Positions 18,253 through 34,762 of a stretch of 35,737 nt of DNA are shown piece by piece. Positions within the stretch are counted from its first letter, which is position 1. Every line of letters starts with the position of its first letter. The notes under the pieces were generated by a model that saw only the letters and a list, made by a program, of their open reading frames with translations, did no database searches and had not been told where the DNA came from. The translations under genes were made by a program, and so were the position numbers. Origin of the DNA: Actinotalea ferrariae (GTDB lineage: Bacteria; Actinomycetota; Actinomycetes; Actinomycetales; Cellulomonadaceae). The stretch covers positions 1-35,737 of the forward strand of contig NZ_JACVQL010000002.1 in assembly GCF_019733465.1 (NCBI RefSeq). Reading direction: 5' to 3'.

Positions 18253-18915
18253 TCACGCCCCCTTCGCGGCACTACGCACGAGGACGACGCCGCCCTTGGG
18301 GCCGGGGACGGCACCCTTGACGAGCAGGAGACCCCGCTCTGCGTCGACCGCGTGAACGGTCAGGTTCTGGGTGGTCTGGCGGACGTGACCCATGCGACCG
18401 GCCATGCGCAGACCCTTGAACACGCGCGACGGCGTCGAGGCGCCACCGATCGAGCCCGGCTTGCGGTGGTTGCGGTGCGCACCGTGGGAGGCGCCGACGC
18501 CGGAGAAGCCGTGACGCTTCATCACACCGGCCGTGCCCTTGCCCTTGGTCGTGCCGACGACGTCGACCGCCTGGCCGGCCGTGAAGGCGGCCGCGGTGAT
18601 CTCCTGGCCGAGCGCGAACTCGCCGGCGTCGGACGTCCGGATCTCGGCGACGTGACGACGGGGCGTCACGCCGGCCTTCTCGAAGTGGCCCTTGAGGGGC
18701 TGGGTGACCTTGCGCGGGTCGATCGGCCCGTAGGCCAGCTGGACGGCCGCGTAGCCGTCCGTGTCGACGTCGCGGACCTGGGTCACCACGTTGGTGCCGA
18801 CCTGCACGACGGTGACGGGCACGAGGCGCCCGGCCTCGTCCCACACCTGGGTCATGCCGAGCTTGGTGCCCAGCACGGCCGTGACCGGCTTCGCGTTCTG
18901 GGGAAGGGTGGTCAT
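18253..18915 (-). CDS. rplC: 50S ribosomal protein uL3
   Basis: Early-assembly protein whose central extension reaches the peptidyl-transferase centre. It has 220 residues: [20 protein letters not shown] at the N-terminus, [20 protein letters not shown] in the central extension (the site of pleuromutilin/linezolid changes), and [15 protein letters not shown] later. It lies 11 bp after rpsJ. Confidence 0.98.
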   Translation of the reverse strand: MTTLPQNAKPVTAVLGTKLGMTQVWDEAGRLVPVTVVQVGTNVVTQVRDVDTDGYAAVQLAYGPIDPRKVTQPLKGHFEKAGVTPRRHVAEIRTSDAGEFALGQEITAAAFTAGQAVDVVGTTKGKGTAGVMKRHGFSGVGASHGAHRNHRKPGSIGGASTPSRVFKGLRMAGRMGHVRQTTQNLTVHAVDAERGLLLVKGAVPGPKGGVVLVRSAAKGA

Positions 18916-18926
18916 CGTGATCTCCC

Positions 18927-19235
18927 TCAGAGCTTGATCTCGATGTTCACGTCCGCAGGCAGGTCGAGACGCATGAGCGAGTCGACGGCCTTCGGCGTGG
19001 GATCGATGATGTCGATGAGGCGCTTGTGGGTGCGCATCTCGAAGTGCTCGCGGCTGTCCTTGTACTTGTGAGGCGACCGAATCACCACGAACACGTTCTT
19101 CTCAGTCGGCAGCGGCACCGGACCCACGACCGTCGCACCAGCGCGTGTCACCGTGTCGACGATCTTGCGCGCCGAGCTGTCGATGACCTCGTGGTCGTAG
19201 GACTTGAGCCGGATGCGGATCTTCTGTCCCGCCAT
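18927..19235 (-). CDS. rpsJ: 30S ribosomal protein uS10
   Basis: Head protein, 102 residues, also the NusE partner of NusB/NusG in antitermination. [60 protein letters not shown] are near consensus; the [19 protein letters not shown] loop (tigecycline-associated) looks wild type. The ATG at 19235 fixes the family N-terminus. There is no strong Shine-Dalgarno near it; a GAGAGAGAG tract is about 14 nt upstream. It is the first gene of the long S10-spc transcript. Confidence 0.98.
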   Translation of the reverse strand: MAGQKIRIRLKSYDHEVIDSSARKIVDTVTRAGATVVGPVPLPTEKNVFVVIRSPHKYKDSREHFEMRTHKRLIDIIDPTPKAVDSLMRLDLPADVNIEIKL

Positions 19236-19512
19236 GGCGTCGTCTGACTCTCTCTCTCGAACCGCTAGCTGTCCGACCCCCGCACTCGGGCGTGTCGCTT
19301 CTCGCGACACACCTTCGCGCTGCGCACCGTGAGGAGCGAGGTCGTTGGATGCTGTGTGGAGCCAGTCCCACCCGCGGCTGCGGGCGAGGCACCTGGTCCT
19401 CAACGTCTGTCGTACGTGGCTGCCGGCCCCTCGCCTGACCACCGCGCCTCGGAGAGCCGGTCCGGAGGACCACTCCCAGCAAGGCGCAGCGCACGGCGGC
19501 GCCGGGCAACCT
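19236..19512 (-). other. S10-operon leader region
   Basis: About 275 nt between the predicted transcription start and rpsJ, without a convincing gene. It contains a 25-nt element (19273-19297) shared with the rpsL leader, a 7-bp hairpin (19292-19298 and 19304-19310) that overlaps and competes with it, and a small cccgc/gcggg stem at 19371-19384. uL4-type feedback control is known for S10 leaders of other bacteria; here it is inferred only. Confidence 0.6.
19273..19297 (-). promoter_or_regulatory. Shared r-protein leader element, rpsJ copy
   Basis: Matches 24131-24155 in the rpsL leader at 22 of 25 positions. On the minus strand it folds as CGAC...GTCG around CGC...GCG with a 2-nt GG bulge on the 3' side and a CCGAGT-type loop. 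Its 5' arm (CGACAC) can alternatively pair with GTGTCG just upstream. It ends 37 nt before the rpsJ ATG. Confidence 0.65.
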
Positions 19513-19516
19513 GAAC

Positions 19517-19546
19517 AGTGTGCCACCCCGAGGCCCCGATCACCAA
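19517..19546 (-). promoter_or_regulatory. Putative promoter of the S10 operon
   Basis: Minus-strand TTGGTG (19541-19546), 18-bp spacer, CACACT (19517-19522) preceded by TGG. It lies about 285 bp before rpsJ and downstream of the tuf terminator in the direction away from tuf, so it would drive rpsJ independently of the str operon. Confidence 0.55.
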
Positions 19547-19612
19547 CTCGGGTGCGGGTCACGCGGGTCACACCCCGCGCGTCGCGCGGGTGGAGGCACA
19601 CCAACGGACATG

Positions 19613-19645
19613 GCGAGGGCCCGGGCGCACGGCCCGGGCCCTCGC
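19613..19645 (-). terminator. Terminator hairpin of the str operon (after tuf)
   Basis: A perfect 14-bp GC-rich stem (19613-19626 and 19632-19645) with a 5-nt loop, starting 5 bp after the tuf stop. It lacks a T-tract. Confidence 0.85.
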
Positions 19646-19650
19646 TCACA

Positions 19651-20841
<1,191 letters not shown>

Positions 20842-20961
20842 TGGGGTCCTCCTCGGACTGGGGTAGTTGTGCCGAACGATGCAGGTGCCGGCTGACTCCT
20901 GCGGGGCGTGCGGGTCGCTACAGGTTGTGTGTGGAACTGGACTTGCTGACGACCTGTGGGA

Positions 20962-23064
<2,103 letters not shown>

Positions 23065-23172
23065 GGTGTGGAGCCCTTCTTGGAGCAGTCGGTGGTGGCC
23101 GGGTGGGCCGAGGTGTGGTGCGGGCCTGGATGGCCGTTCCCGGCCGAGCGGCGGTCTCCCGCCGGCTTGCGA

Positions 23173-23643
23173 CTACCAGCGGTAGTGCGCGAACGCCTTG
23201 TTCGACTCGGCCATCTTGTGCATGTCCTCGCGGCGCTTCACCGCGGCACCGAGGCCGTTCGACGCGTCGAGGATCTCGTTCATGAGGCGCTCGGTCATGG
23301 TCTTCTCGCGACGCGCACGGGCGTAGTCCACGAGCCAGCGCAGCGCGAGGGTCGTCGCGCGGACCGGACGGACCTCGACGGGCACCTGGTACGTGGCGCC
23401 ACCGACGCGGCGGGACTTGACCTCGAGCGACGGACGCACGTTGTCGAGCGCACGCTTGAGGACGACGACGGGGTCGCCGCCGGTCTTCTCGCGGGCACCC
23501 TCGAGCGCGCCGTAGACGATCGACTCGGCGACGGACTTCTTGCCGTCGAGGAGGACCTTGTTCACGAGCTGGGTGACGACGGGCGACCCGTAGACCGGGT
23601 CGACGATGAGCGGCCGCTTCGGGGCCGGACCCTTGCGAGGCAT
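23173..23643 (-). CDS. rpsG: 30S ribosomal protein uS7
   Basis: Head-nucleating 16S rRNA-binding protein, 156 residues; in E. coli it represses str-operon translation. [24 protein letters not shown]-type helix residues [40 protein letters not shown] and the C-terminal [13 protein letters not shown] are typical. The ATG at 23643 is 1 nt after the rpsL stop (23645). Confidence 0.98.
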   Translation of the reverse strand: MPRKGPAPKRPLIVDPVYGSPVVTQLVNKVLLDGKKSVAESIVYGALEGAREKTGGDPVVVLKRALDNVRPSLEVKSRRVGGATYQVPVEVRPVRATTLALRWLVDYARARREKTMTERLMNEILDASNGLGAAVKRREDMHKMAESNKAFAHYRW

Positions 23644-23644
23644 C

Positions 23645-24016
23645 TCAGTTCCCCTTCTTGGCGCCGTAGCGGCTGCGCGCCTGCTTGCGGTTCTTGACAC
23701 CCTGGGTGTCGAGCGCACCGCGCACGATCTTGTAGCGGACACCCGGGAGGTCCTTCACACGACCGCCGCGCACGAGCACGATCGAGTGCTCCTGGAGGTT
23801 GTGGCCGACGCCGGGGATGTAGGCGGTGACCTCGATCTGGCTCGAGAGCTTCACGCGTGCGACCTTGCGCAGCGCGGAGTTCGGCTTCTTCGGGGTCGTG
23901 GTGTAGACGCGGGTGCACACACCGCGCCGCTGCGGGCTGCCCTTGAGGGCCGGCGTCTTGGACGACGTCGTCTTGGACGTCCGTCCCTTGCGCACGAGCT
24001 GCTGGATCGTGGGCAC
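23645..24016 (-). CDS. rpsL: 30S ribosomal protein uS12
   Basis: Decoding-site protein that controls accuracy. It has 123 residues. [40 protein letters not shown] and [20 protein letters not shown] are near invariant. Lys43 and Lys88, whose substitution gives streptomycin resistance in mycobacteria, are both wild type; Asp89 is the usual methylthiolation site. The start is GTG at 24016 with ACGGAG upstream. It heads the str operon. Confidence 0.98.
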   Translation of the reverse strand: MPTIQQLVRKGRTSKTTSSKTPALKGSPQRRGVCTRVYTTTPKKPNSALRKVARVKLSSQIEVTAYIPGVGHNLQEHSIVLVRGGRVKDLPGVRYKIVRGALDTQGVKNRKQARSRYGAKKGN

Positions 24017-24306
24017 TACGTCTCCGTCTTCTCGGTCTGGCTCTGGTCGACCGGCACCTGTCTGAACGCTGCCGGCCATGAGGACCGGCTGGTGCCGGGC
24101 CTGGGGTCTTTCGTCCTGCGCCGCCGACTGCCGACCCACGCATCCGGGCGTGTCGACCCTCTGGACGCGGCACCGACCGCCAGCATGATCTGGACGGTGG
24201 ACCGCGCGGAGGTGGCGACCACCCGGCATCCCGGACGGCCGGCCCCGGTCTCCCGGGCGGGCGCACACGCGATGCACACGCGAAGGCCCGACGGCGCAGG
24301 CACAGG
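24017..24306 (-). other. str-operon leader region
   Basis: About 290 nt from the predicted transcription start to rpsL with no convincing gene. It carries the element at 24131-24155 that is nearly identical to one in the rpsJ leader. Short frames in it are not supported by a start, a ribosome binding site or any recognisable protein. Confidence 0.6.
24131..24155 (-). promoter_or_regulatory. Shared r-protein leader element, rpsL copy
   Basis: On the minus strand CGAC-ACGC-(CCGGAT)-GCGT-GG-GTCG forms two 4-bp helices with a GG bulge; 22 of 25 positions equal the rpsJ copy, and the changes sit mainly in the loop or at the outer pair of the upper helix. It ends about 115 nt before the rpsL GTG. 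Confidence 0.65.
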
Positions 24307-24311
24307 GACTT

Positions 24312-24341
24312 ACGTTACCTGCTGCTCCGCGAGAGCGTCAA
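24312..24341 (-). promoter_or_regulatory. Strong promoter of the str operon
   Basis: Minus-strand TTGACG (24336-24341), 18-bp spacer, TAACGT (24312-24317). This is the closest match to the sigma70/HrdB/SigA consensus in the window, placed after the rpoC terminator and about 300 bp before rpsL. Confidence 0.8.
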
Positions 24342-24389
24342 AGTGATGTAGGTCGCTCCCACCGGCGCGCGGCAGGGGTGGAAGAGCGA

Positions 24390-24421
24390 CGGAGGGGGCC
24401 CACCGTGGTGGACCCCCTCCG
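24390..24421 (-). terminator. Terminator hairpin after rpoC
   Basis: Arms 24390-24404 and 24407-24421 pair over 15 positions; the single non-Watson-Crick pair becomes a G-U wobble only in the minus-strand transcript, which supports that strand. It starts 14 bp after the rpoC stop and lacks a T-tract. Confidence 0.85.
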
Positions 24422-24435
24422 TCAGCGAGGTGACG

Positions 24436-28320
<3,885 letters not shown>

Positions 28321-28389
28321 GGTGTCCTACTTCCTTCGTCTGTCTGTGTTCACCGTGACTGTGTCGGCCGGTGAGAGCCGGTGGCGTGA

Positions 28390-28417
28390 CCCGCCGGGAC
28401 TGGGGAGTCCCGGCGGG
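28390..28417 (-). other. rpoB-rpoC intergenic hairpin
   Basis: A perfect 12-bp GC stem (28390-28401 and 28406-28417) with a 4-nt loop, beginning 9 bp after the rpoB stop and ending 69 nt before the rpoC TTG. Since rpoC has no evident promoter, it more likely acts as an mRNA processing or stability element or a partial terminator. Confidence 0.6.
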
Positions 28418-28426
28418 CCCGCGAGG

Positions 28427-31933
<3,507 letters not shown>

Positions 31934-32083
31934 GAGGGGTCCTTCCCTGCGGATCGAGTGCACGCGCGCCGGGTCATGGCCTACCCTCGTCCGACGACGG
32001 CGAGCGATCGGGCACCGGGCAGAACTCGGGCACGACGGCGAACCGGGGGCGGGTTGAGGGGTGCAGGCACAAGCCAGCGCAAA
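31934..32083 (-). other. rpoB leader
   Basis: About 150 nt between the predicted transcription start and the rpoB TTG. I see no gene and no strong hairpin in it beyond the ribosome binding site near 31940-31950. Confidence 0.4.
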
Positions 32084-32088
32084 GCGCT

Positions 32089-32117
32089 AGCGTACCCGAG
32101 CTGTCGCCGCCTGTCCA
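32089..32117 (-). promoter_or_regulatory. Promoter of rpoB-rpoC
   Basis: Minus-strand TGGACA (32112-32117), 17-bp spacer, TACGCT (32089-32094). The same TACGCT hexamer is used by the rplJ promoter. It lies downstream of the rplL terminator, so rpoBC can be made independently of rplJL. Confidence 0.72.
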
Positions 32118-32454
32118 CTGAGGTCATCGGACGACTTGACCCGGCATCGCCGCCGTGGTCTCATCCGGCCCCCGCGCCCACCGATGACGGGCTCGATCCG
32201 GCCTCCACGACGGGCTCGATCCCGCTCCGACCGCCAGCACCTGTCCCCCACCGCGGCGTCCGGATGTTCGCGTCCGAGCTCGTGTGCGTCCGAGCACGTC
32301 CTGGACCGGGCCACCTGCACGCGGGCTCGCGTTCGAGCATCCGGACGGCGGCGGCCGGGGCGGCGGGTCCGGCGGCGTAGGGGTTCCGGCCGGGGCGGCG
32401 GGTCCGGCGGCGTAGGGGCTCCGGCCGGGGCGGCGGGTCCGGCCGGGGGAAGCG
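32118..32454. other. Gene-free, repeat-rich spacer between rpoB promoter and rplL terminator
   Basis: Holds no supported gene. It contains a 14-bp direct repeat (32186-32199 and 32209-32222), a 10-bp inverted repeat (32257-32266 and 32338-32347) and the 35-bp tandem repeat at 32354-32443. Long open frames here encode only Pro/Arg/Ala-rich translations of the repeats. Confidence 0.6.
32354..32443. repeat. 35-bp tandem repeat (about 2.6 copies)
   Basis: Full copies at 32354-32388 and 32389-32423 differ at one base; a third copy is truncated after 20 bp (32424-32443) and merges into gccgggg. The unit starts gccggggcggcgggtccgg and includes cggcgtagggg. The period is not a multiple of 3. Confidence 0.9.
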
Positions 32455-32488
32455 GCGAGGCCCGCACCCCGAAGGGTGCGGGCCTCGC
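32455..32488 (-). terminator. Terminator hairpin after rplL with UUCG loop
   Basis: A perfect 15-bp stem (32455-32469 and 32474-32488) whose loop in the minus-strand RNA is UUCG closed by a C-G pair, an extra-stable tetraloop. It begins 51 bp past the rplL stop; no T-tract. Confidence 0.85.
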
Positions 32489-32538
32489 TGTCGAGCGTCG
32501 GCGCCGTGGGCGCCGGGTGCTGCAGGGTCAGGCAGACG

Positions 32539-32931
32539 TCACTTGACGGTGACGGTCGCGCCGGCACCCTCGAGCGCGGCGACGGCCTTGTCGGCCGTCT
32601 CCTTGTTGACGCCCTCCAGGACGGCCTTGGGGGCGCCGTCGACGAGGTCCTTGGCCTCCTTGAGGCCCAGGCTCGTGAGGGCGCGCACCTCCTTGATGAC
32701 CTGGATCTTCTTGTCGCCGGCGGCCTCGAGGACGACGTCGAACTCCGTCTTCTCCTCGACCTCCTCGGCGGCAGCGGCGCCGGCGCCACCGGCGGCCGGG
32801 CCGGCCACGGCGACGGGAGCGGCAGCGGTGACCTCGAAGGTCTCCTCGAAGGCCTTCACGAACTCGGAGAGCTCGATGAGCGTGAGCTCCTTGAACGCGT
32901 CGAGGAGCTCCTCGGTGGTGAGCTTCGCCAT
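32539..32931 (-). CDS. rplL: 50S ribosomal protein bL12 (L7/L12)
   Basis: Stalk protein that recruits and activates translational GTPases. It has 130 residues: an N-terminal dimerisation domain ([20 protein letters not shown]), an Ala/Gly/Pro-rich hinge (about 35-60) and the globular C-terminal domain with [20 protein letters not shown] and [20 protein letters not shown]. The ATG at 32931 follows rplJ by 99 bp, a spacing that allows the extra translation needed for multiple copies per ribosome. Confidence 0.98.
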   Translation of the reverse strand: MAKLTTEELLDAFKELTLIELSEFVKAFEETFEVTAAAPVAVAGPAAGGAGAAAAEEVEEKTEFDVVLEAAGDKKIQVIKEVRALTSLGLKEAKDLVDGAPKAVLEGVNKETADKAVAALEGAGATVTVK

Positions 32932-33030
32932 GGTGGCGTTCCTTCCTGGTTGCCCTGCGCCGGCGGTACTGGTGGAGCCGGTGAGCAGGTGGGGTGGTGT
33001 GTCGAGGGGCGGACGGTCAGGACCCGGAGG

Positions 33031-33561
33031 TCAGGCCGCCTGCTCCTCGGTCGCCCGCTTCTCGCGCAGGGCATCGATGGTGCGCACGGCCTTGGCCGTG
33101 GGCGCGGTGAACAGGTACGCCGCCCCGAAGAGCGACGCCTTCATGGCGCCGGCCAGCTTGGCCAGCAGGACCTCGCGGGACTCGAGGTCCGCGAGCTTCG
33201 TGATGTCCGCAGCGCTCAGGGAGCGTCCGTCGAGGACACCGCCCTTGATGACGAGCTGCGGGTTGGCCTTGGCGAAGTCACGCAGGCCCTTGGCCGCCTC
33301 GACCGGGTCACCGGTCACGAAGGCGACGGCCGAGGGGCCGGCGAGCTGGTCGTCGGCGATCTCGACGCCAGCCTGCTTGGCCGCGATGGCGGACAGCGTG
33401 TTCTTCACCACGGCGTAGGTTGCGTTGCCGCTGAGCGCGCGACGCAGCTGCTTGAGCTGCGCGACGGTGAGCCCGCGGTACTCGGTCAGCACGACGGCGT
33501 TCGAGTCACGGAACTGGTCCGAGAGCTCGGCTACCGCGGCTGCCTTGTCCGGCCTCGCCAT
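33031..33561 (-). CDS. rplJ: 50S ribosomal protein uL10
   Basis: Stalk base protein that anchors bL12 dimers on its C-terminal helix. It has 176 residues. [40 protein letters not shown], and [14 protein letters not shown] match the rRNA-binding domain; the C-terminal helix ends [19 protein letters not shown]. The ATG at 33561 has GGAAGGA 5 nt upstream. A long leader with a hairpin precedes it; uL10-L12 feedback on such leaders is known in other bacteria. Confidence 0.98.
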   Translation of the reverse strand: MARPDKAAAVAELSDQFRDSNAVVLTEYRGLTVAQLKQLRRALSGNATYAVVKNTLSAIAAKQAGVEIADDQLAGPSAVAFVTGDPVEAAKGLRDFAKANPQLVIKGGVLDGRSLSAADITKLADLESREVLLAKLAGAMKASLFGAAYLFTAPTAKAVRTIDALREKRATEEQAA

Positions 33562-33812
33562 GGCAATCCTTCCGGTGGTCGTACCGCCGGTCGTCTGCGC
33601 CGAGCCCGGACATGAGAAGAGCCCCGCGCAGGCGCGGGGCTCGAGAGGCTGGTGGTGCCACGCACGAGTCCGTGCGCACGGCGCCGCCGTCCGGTCCTGA
33701 GTCCTTCACCTGCGCCGGCCTCCGCTCGATGAGCGGGACTTCGGTCCACCGCCCGCGCCAGCACCTGCGAGCAGATGCGGGTCCGGGCAGCCGACGACCT
33801 GCGGTCTTGGGC
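33562..33812 (-). other. rplJ-rplL leader region
   Basis: About 250 nt from the predicted start site to rplJ, with no gene. It is likely the site of autogenous binding by the uL10-bL12 complex; the visible hairpin at 33619-33642 is described separately. Confidence 0.5.
33619..33642 (-). terminator. Candidate attenuator hairpin in rplJ leader
   Basis: An almost perfect GC stem (33619-33628 with 33633-33642, extendable by one pair) with a CCTG-type loop on the transcribed strand, followed by TTCTC. It has the form of a rho-independent terminator lying 58 nt before the rplJ start codon, inside the leader. Confidence 0.6.
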
Positions 33813-33818
33813 CCGATC

Positions 33819-33847
33819 AGCGTACGTGACGTCCGGCGCGTGACCAA
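33819..33847 (-). promoter_or_regulatory. Promoter of rplJ-rplL
   Basis: Minus-strand TTGGTC (33842-33847), 17-bp spacer, TACGCT (33819-33824). It lies about 260 bp before rplJ and about 90 bp from the divergent gene at 33938. Confidence 0.72.
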
Positions 33848-33893
33848 ATCGCGTGTCACACCGGGGTCCGGTGCGCTCTCCTGAGGGGGTGGA

Positions 33894-33911
33894 GGGCGCC
33901 GCCGGGCGCCC
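33894..33911 (+). other. Hairpin before the S8-like gene
   Basis: gggcgcc and ggcgccc arms (7 bp) with a 4-nt loop, ending about 16 nt before the CAGGAG ribosome binding site of the gene at 33938. I found no clear promoter for that gene in the 90-bp divergent spacer. Confidence 0.4.
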
Positions 33912-33937
33912 CGGGGGACCACAGGAGCGTCACCGCC

Positions 33938-34762
33938 ATGACCGTACTGCTCACCGACCGGCCGTCCGCGCGCCTGGCGCCGGTCGACCTCGCCCGCTGG
34001 CTCGCCGACCGGTGCGCCGACGACCCCGACGCCCCTGGTCCCGGTGTCGCGCGCGTGCCCTTCCCCCACGTCGACCCCGCGCGCACGGGCCGCGGTGCAC
34101 GGGTCGCCCTGCTCGACGGCGTGGTCGACGTCGAGCACCCGGACCTGCGCGGGGCGCTCCTGAGCGACCTCTCGAGCCGCTCGGCCGGTGCGCCGTCGCC
34201 CCTCGCGACCGCGCACGCGTCCCTCCTCGTCGGCCAGGGCGTCCGCGACGTGCGGGGACTCGTGCCGGACGCCCGGCTGCTCGTCGCCCCCGTGCTCACG
34301 CCCGGCGGGTTCACGAGCGACGAGCTGCTGGTCCGCGCGGTCCGCCGGGTCGTCGCCGAGGGCGCGGAGGTGCTCGTGCTGCCGTTCGGCCGGCGCCGGC
34401 TCGGCCGCCGCGTCGCGATGGTCCTGCGCGGGGTGACCGAGCGCGGCGTCCGCGTGGTCGTCGCGGCGGGCGACCTCGGTCCCGACGTCCTCGCCTTCCC
34501 CGCGTCGGTCGCCGGGGTCCTCGCCGTGACCGCGCACGACGGCGACGGGGTCCTCCCCGCGTGCAGCGCTCGGGCGGACCTGTCGGCGCCCGGTCGCGAC
34601 GTCCCGGCGTCCGGTCCGGCGGGCCGGCTCCTCCTCGAGGGGTCCTCAGCCGCCGCGGTGCTCGCGGCCGGGGCGGTCGTCGCCGGCGTCGGCGTCGGTC
34701 TCGGGCACGGCGACGACGAGCGGCGCGAAGCACGTGAGGGGCACCGGCTCGTCGAGCCCTGA
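33938..34762 (+). CDS. Small subtilisin-fold (S8-like) serine protease, no signal peptide
   Basis: A 274-residue protein recognisable as a compact, diverged S8 subtilase. Motifs in order: VALLDGVVDVEHPDLRG with the likely catalytic Asp60; ATAHASLLVGQ with His93; VVVAAGDLG followed by AFPASVAGVLAVTA, which matches the AAGN...YPAS...IAVGA segment, but with Asp179 in place of the oxyanion-hole Asn; and EGSSAAAVLAAG with the likely nucleophile Ser237. The triad therefore looks complete while the flanking consensus (DTG, HGTHVAG, GTSMAxP) is eroded. No signal peptide, propeptide or transmembrane segment is evident, so it probably acts in the cytoplasm. Its ATG is preceded by CAGGAG at 10 nt. The 3' end overlaps the convergent CHAT gene by 117 bp. 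It could be active, weakly active or a substrate-binding pseudoenzyme. Confidence 0.8.
   Translation: MTVLLTDRPSARLAPVDLARWLADRCADDPDAPGPGVARVPFPHVDPARTGRGARVALLDGVVDVEHPDLRGALLSDLSSRSAGAPSPLATAHASLLVGQGVRDVRGLVPDARLLVAPVLTPGGFTSDELLVRAVRRVVAEGAEVLVLPFGRRRLGRRVAMVLRGVTERGVRVVVAAGDLGPDVLAFPASVAGVLAVTAHDGDGVLPACSARADLSAPGRDVPASGPAGRLLLEGSSAAAVLAAGAVVAGVGVGLGHGDDERREAREGHRLVEP

Noticed and set aside
20842-20961. Separate tuf promoter in the fusA-tuf spacer
   Set aside because: I found no TTGNNN/TANNNT pair at acceptable spacing; a weak promoter cannot be excluded.
23745-23895. Streptomycin-resistance changes in rpsL
   Set aside because: Lys43 and Lys88 are both present, as in sensitive strains.
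32354-32443. 35-bp repeats considered as a CRISPR array
   Set aside because: The copies are directly adjacent with no unique spacers, and no cas gene is nearby.
32087-32789. Pro/Arg-rich open frames over the rplL-rpoB spacer considered as a gene
   Set aside because: They consist mostly of translated tandem repeats and terminator sequence, and the repeat period of 35 would shift the frame with each copy change.
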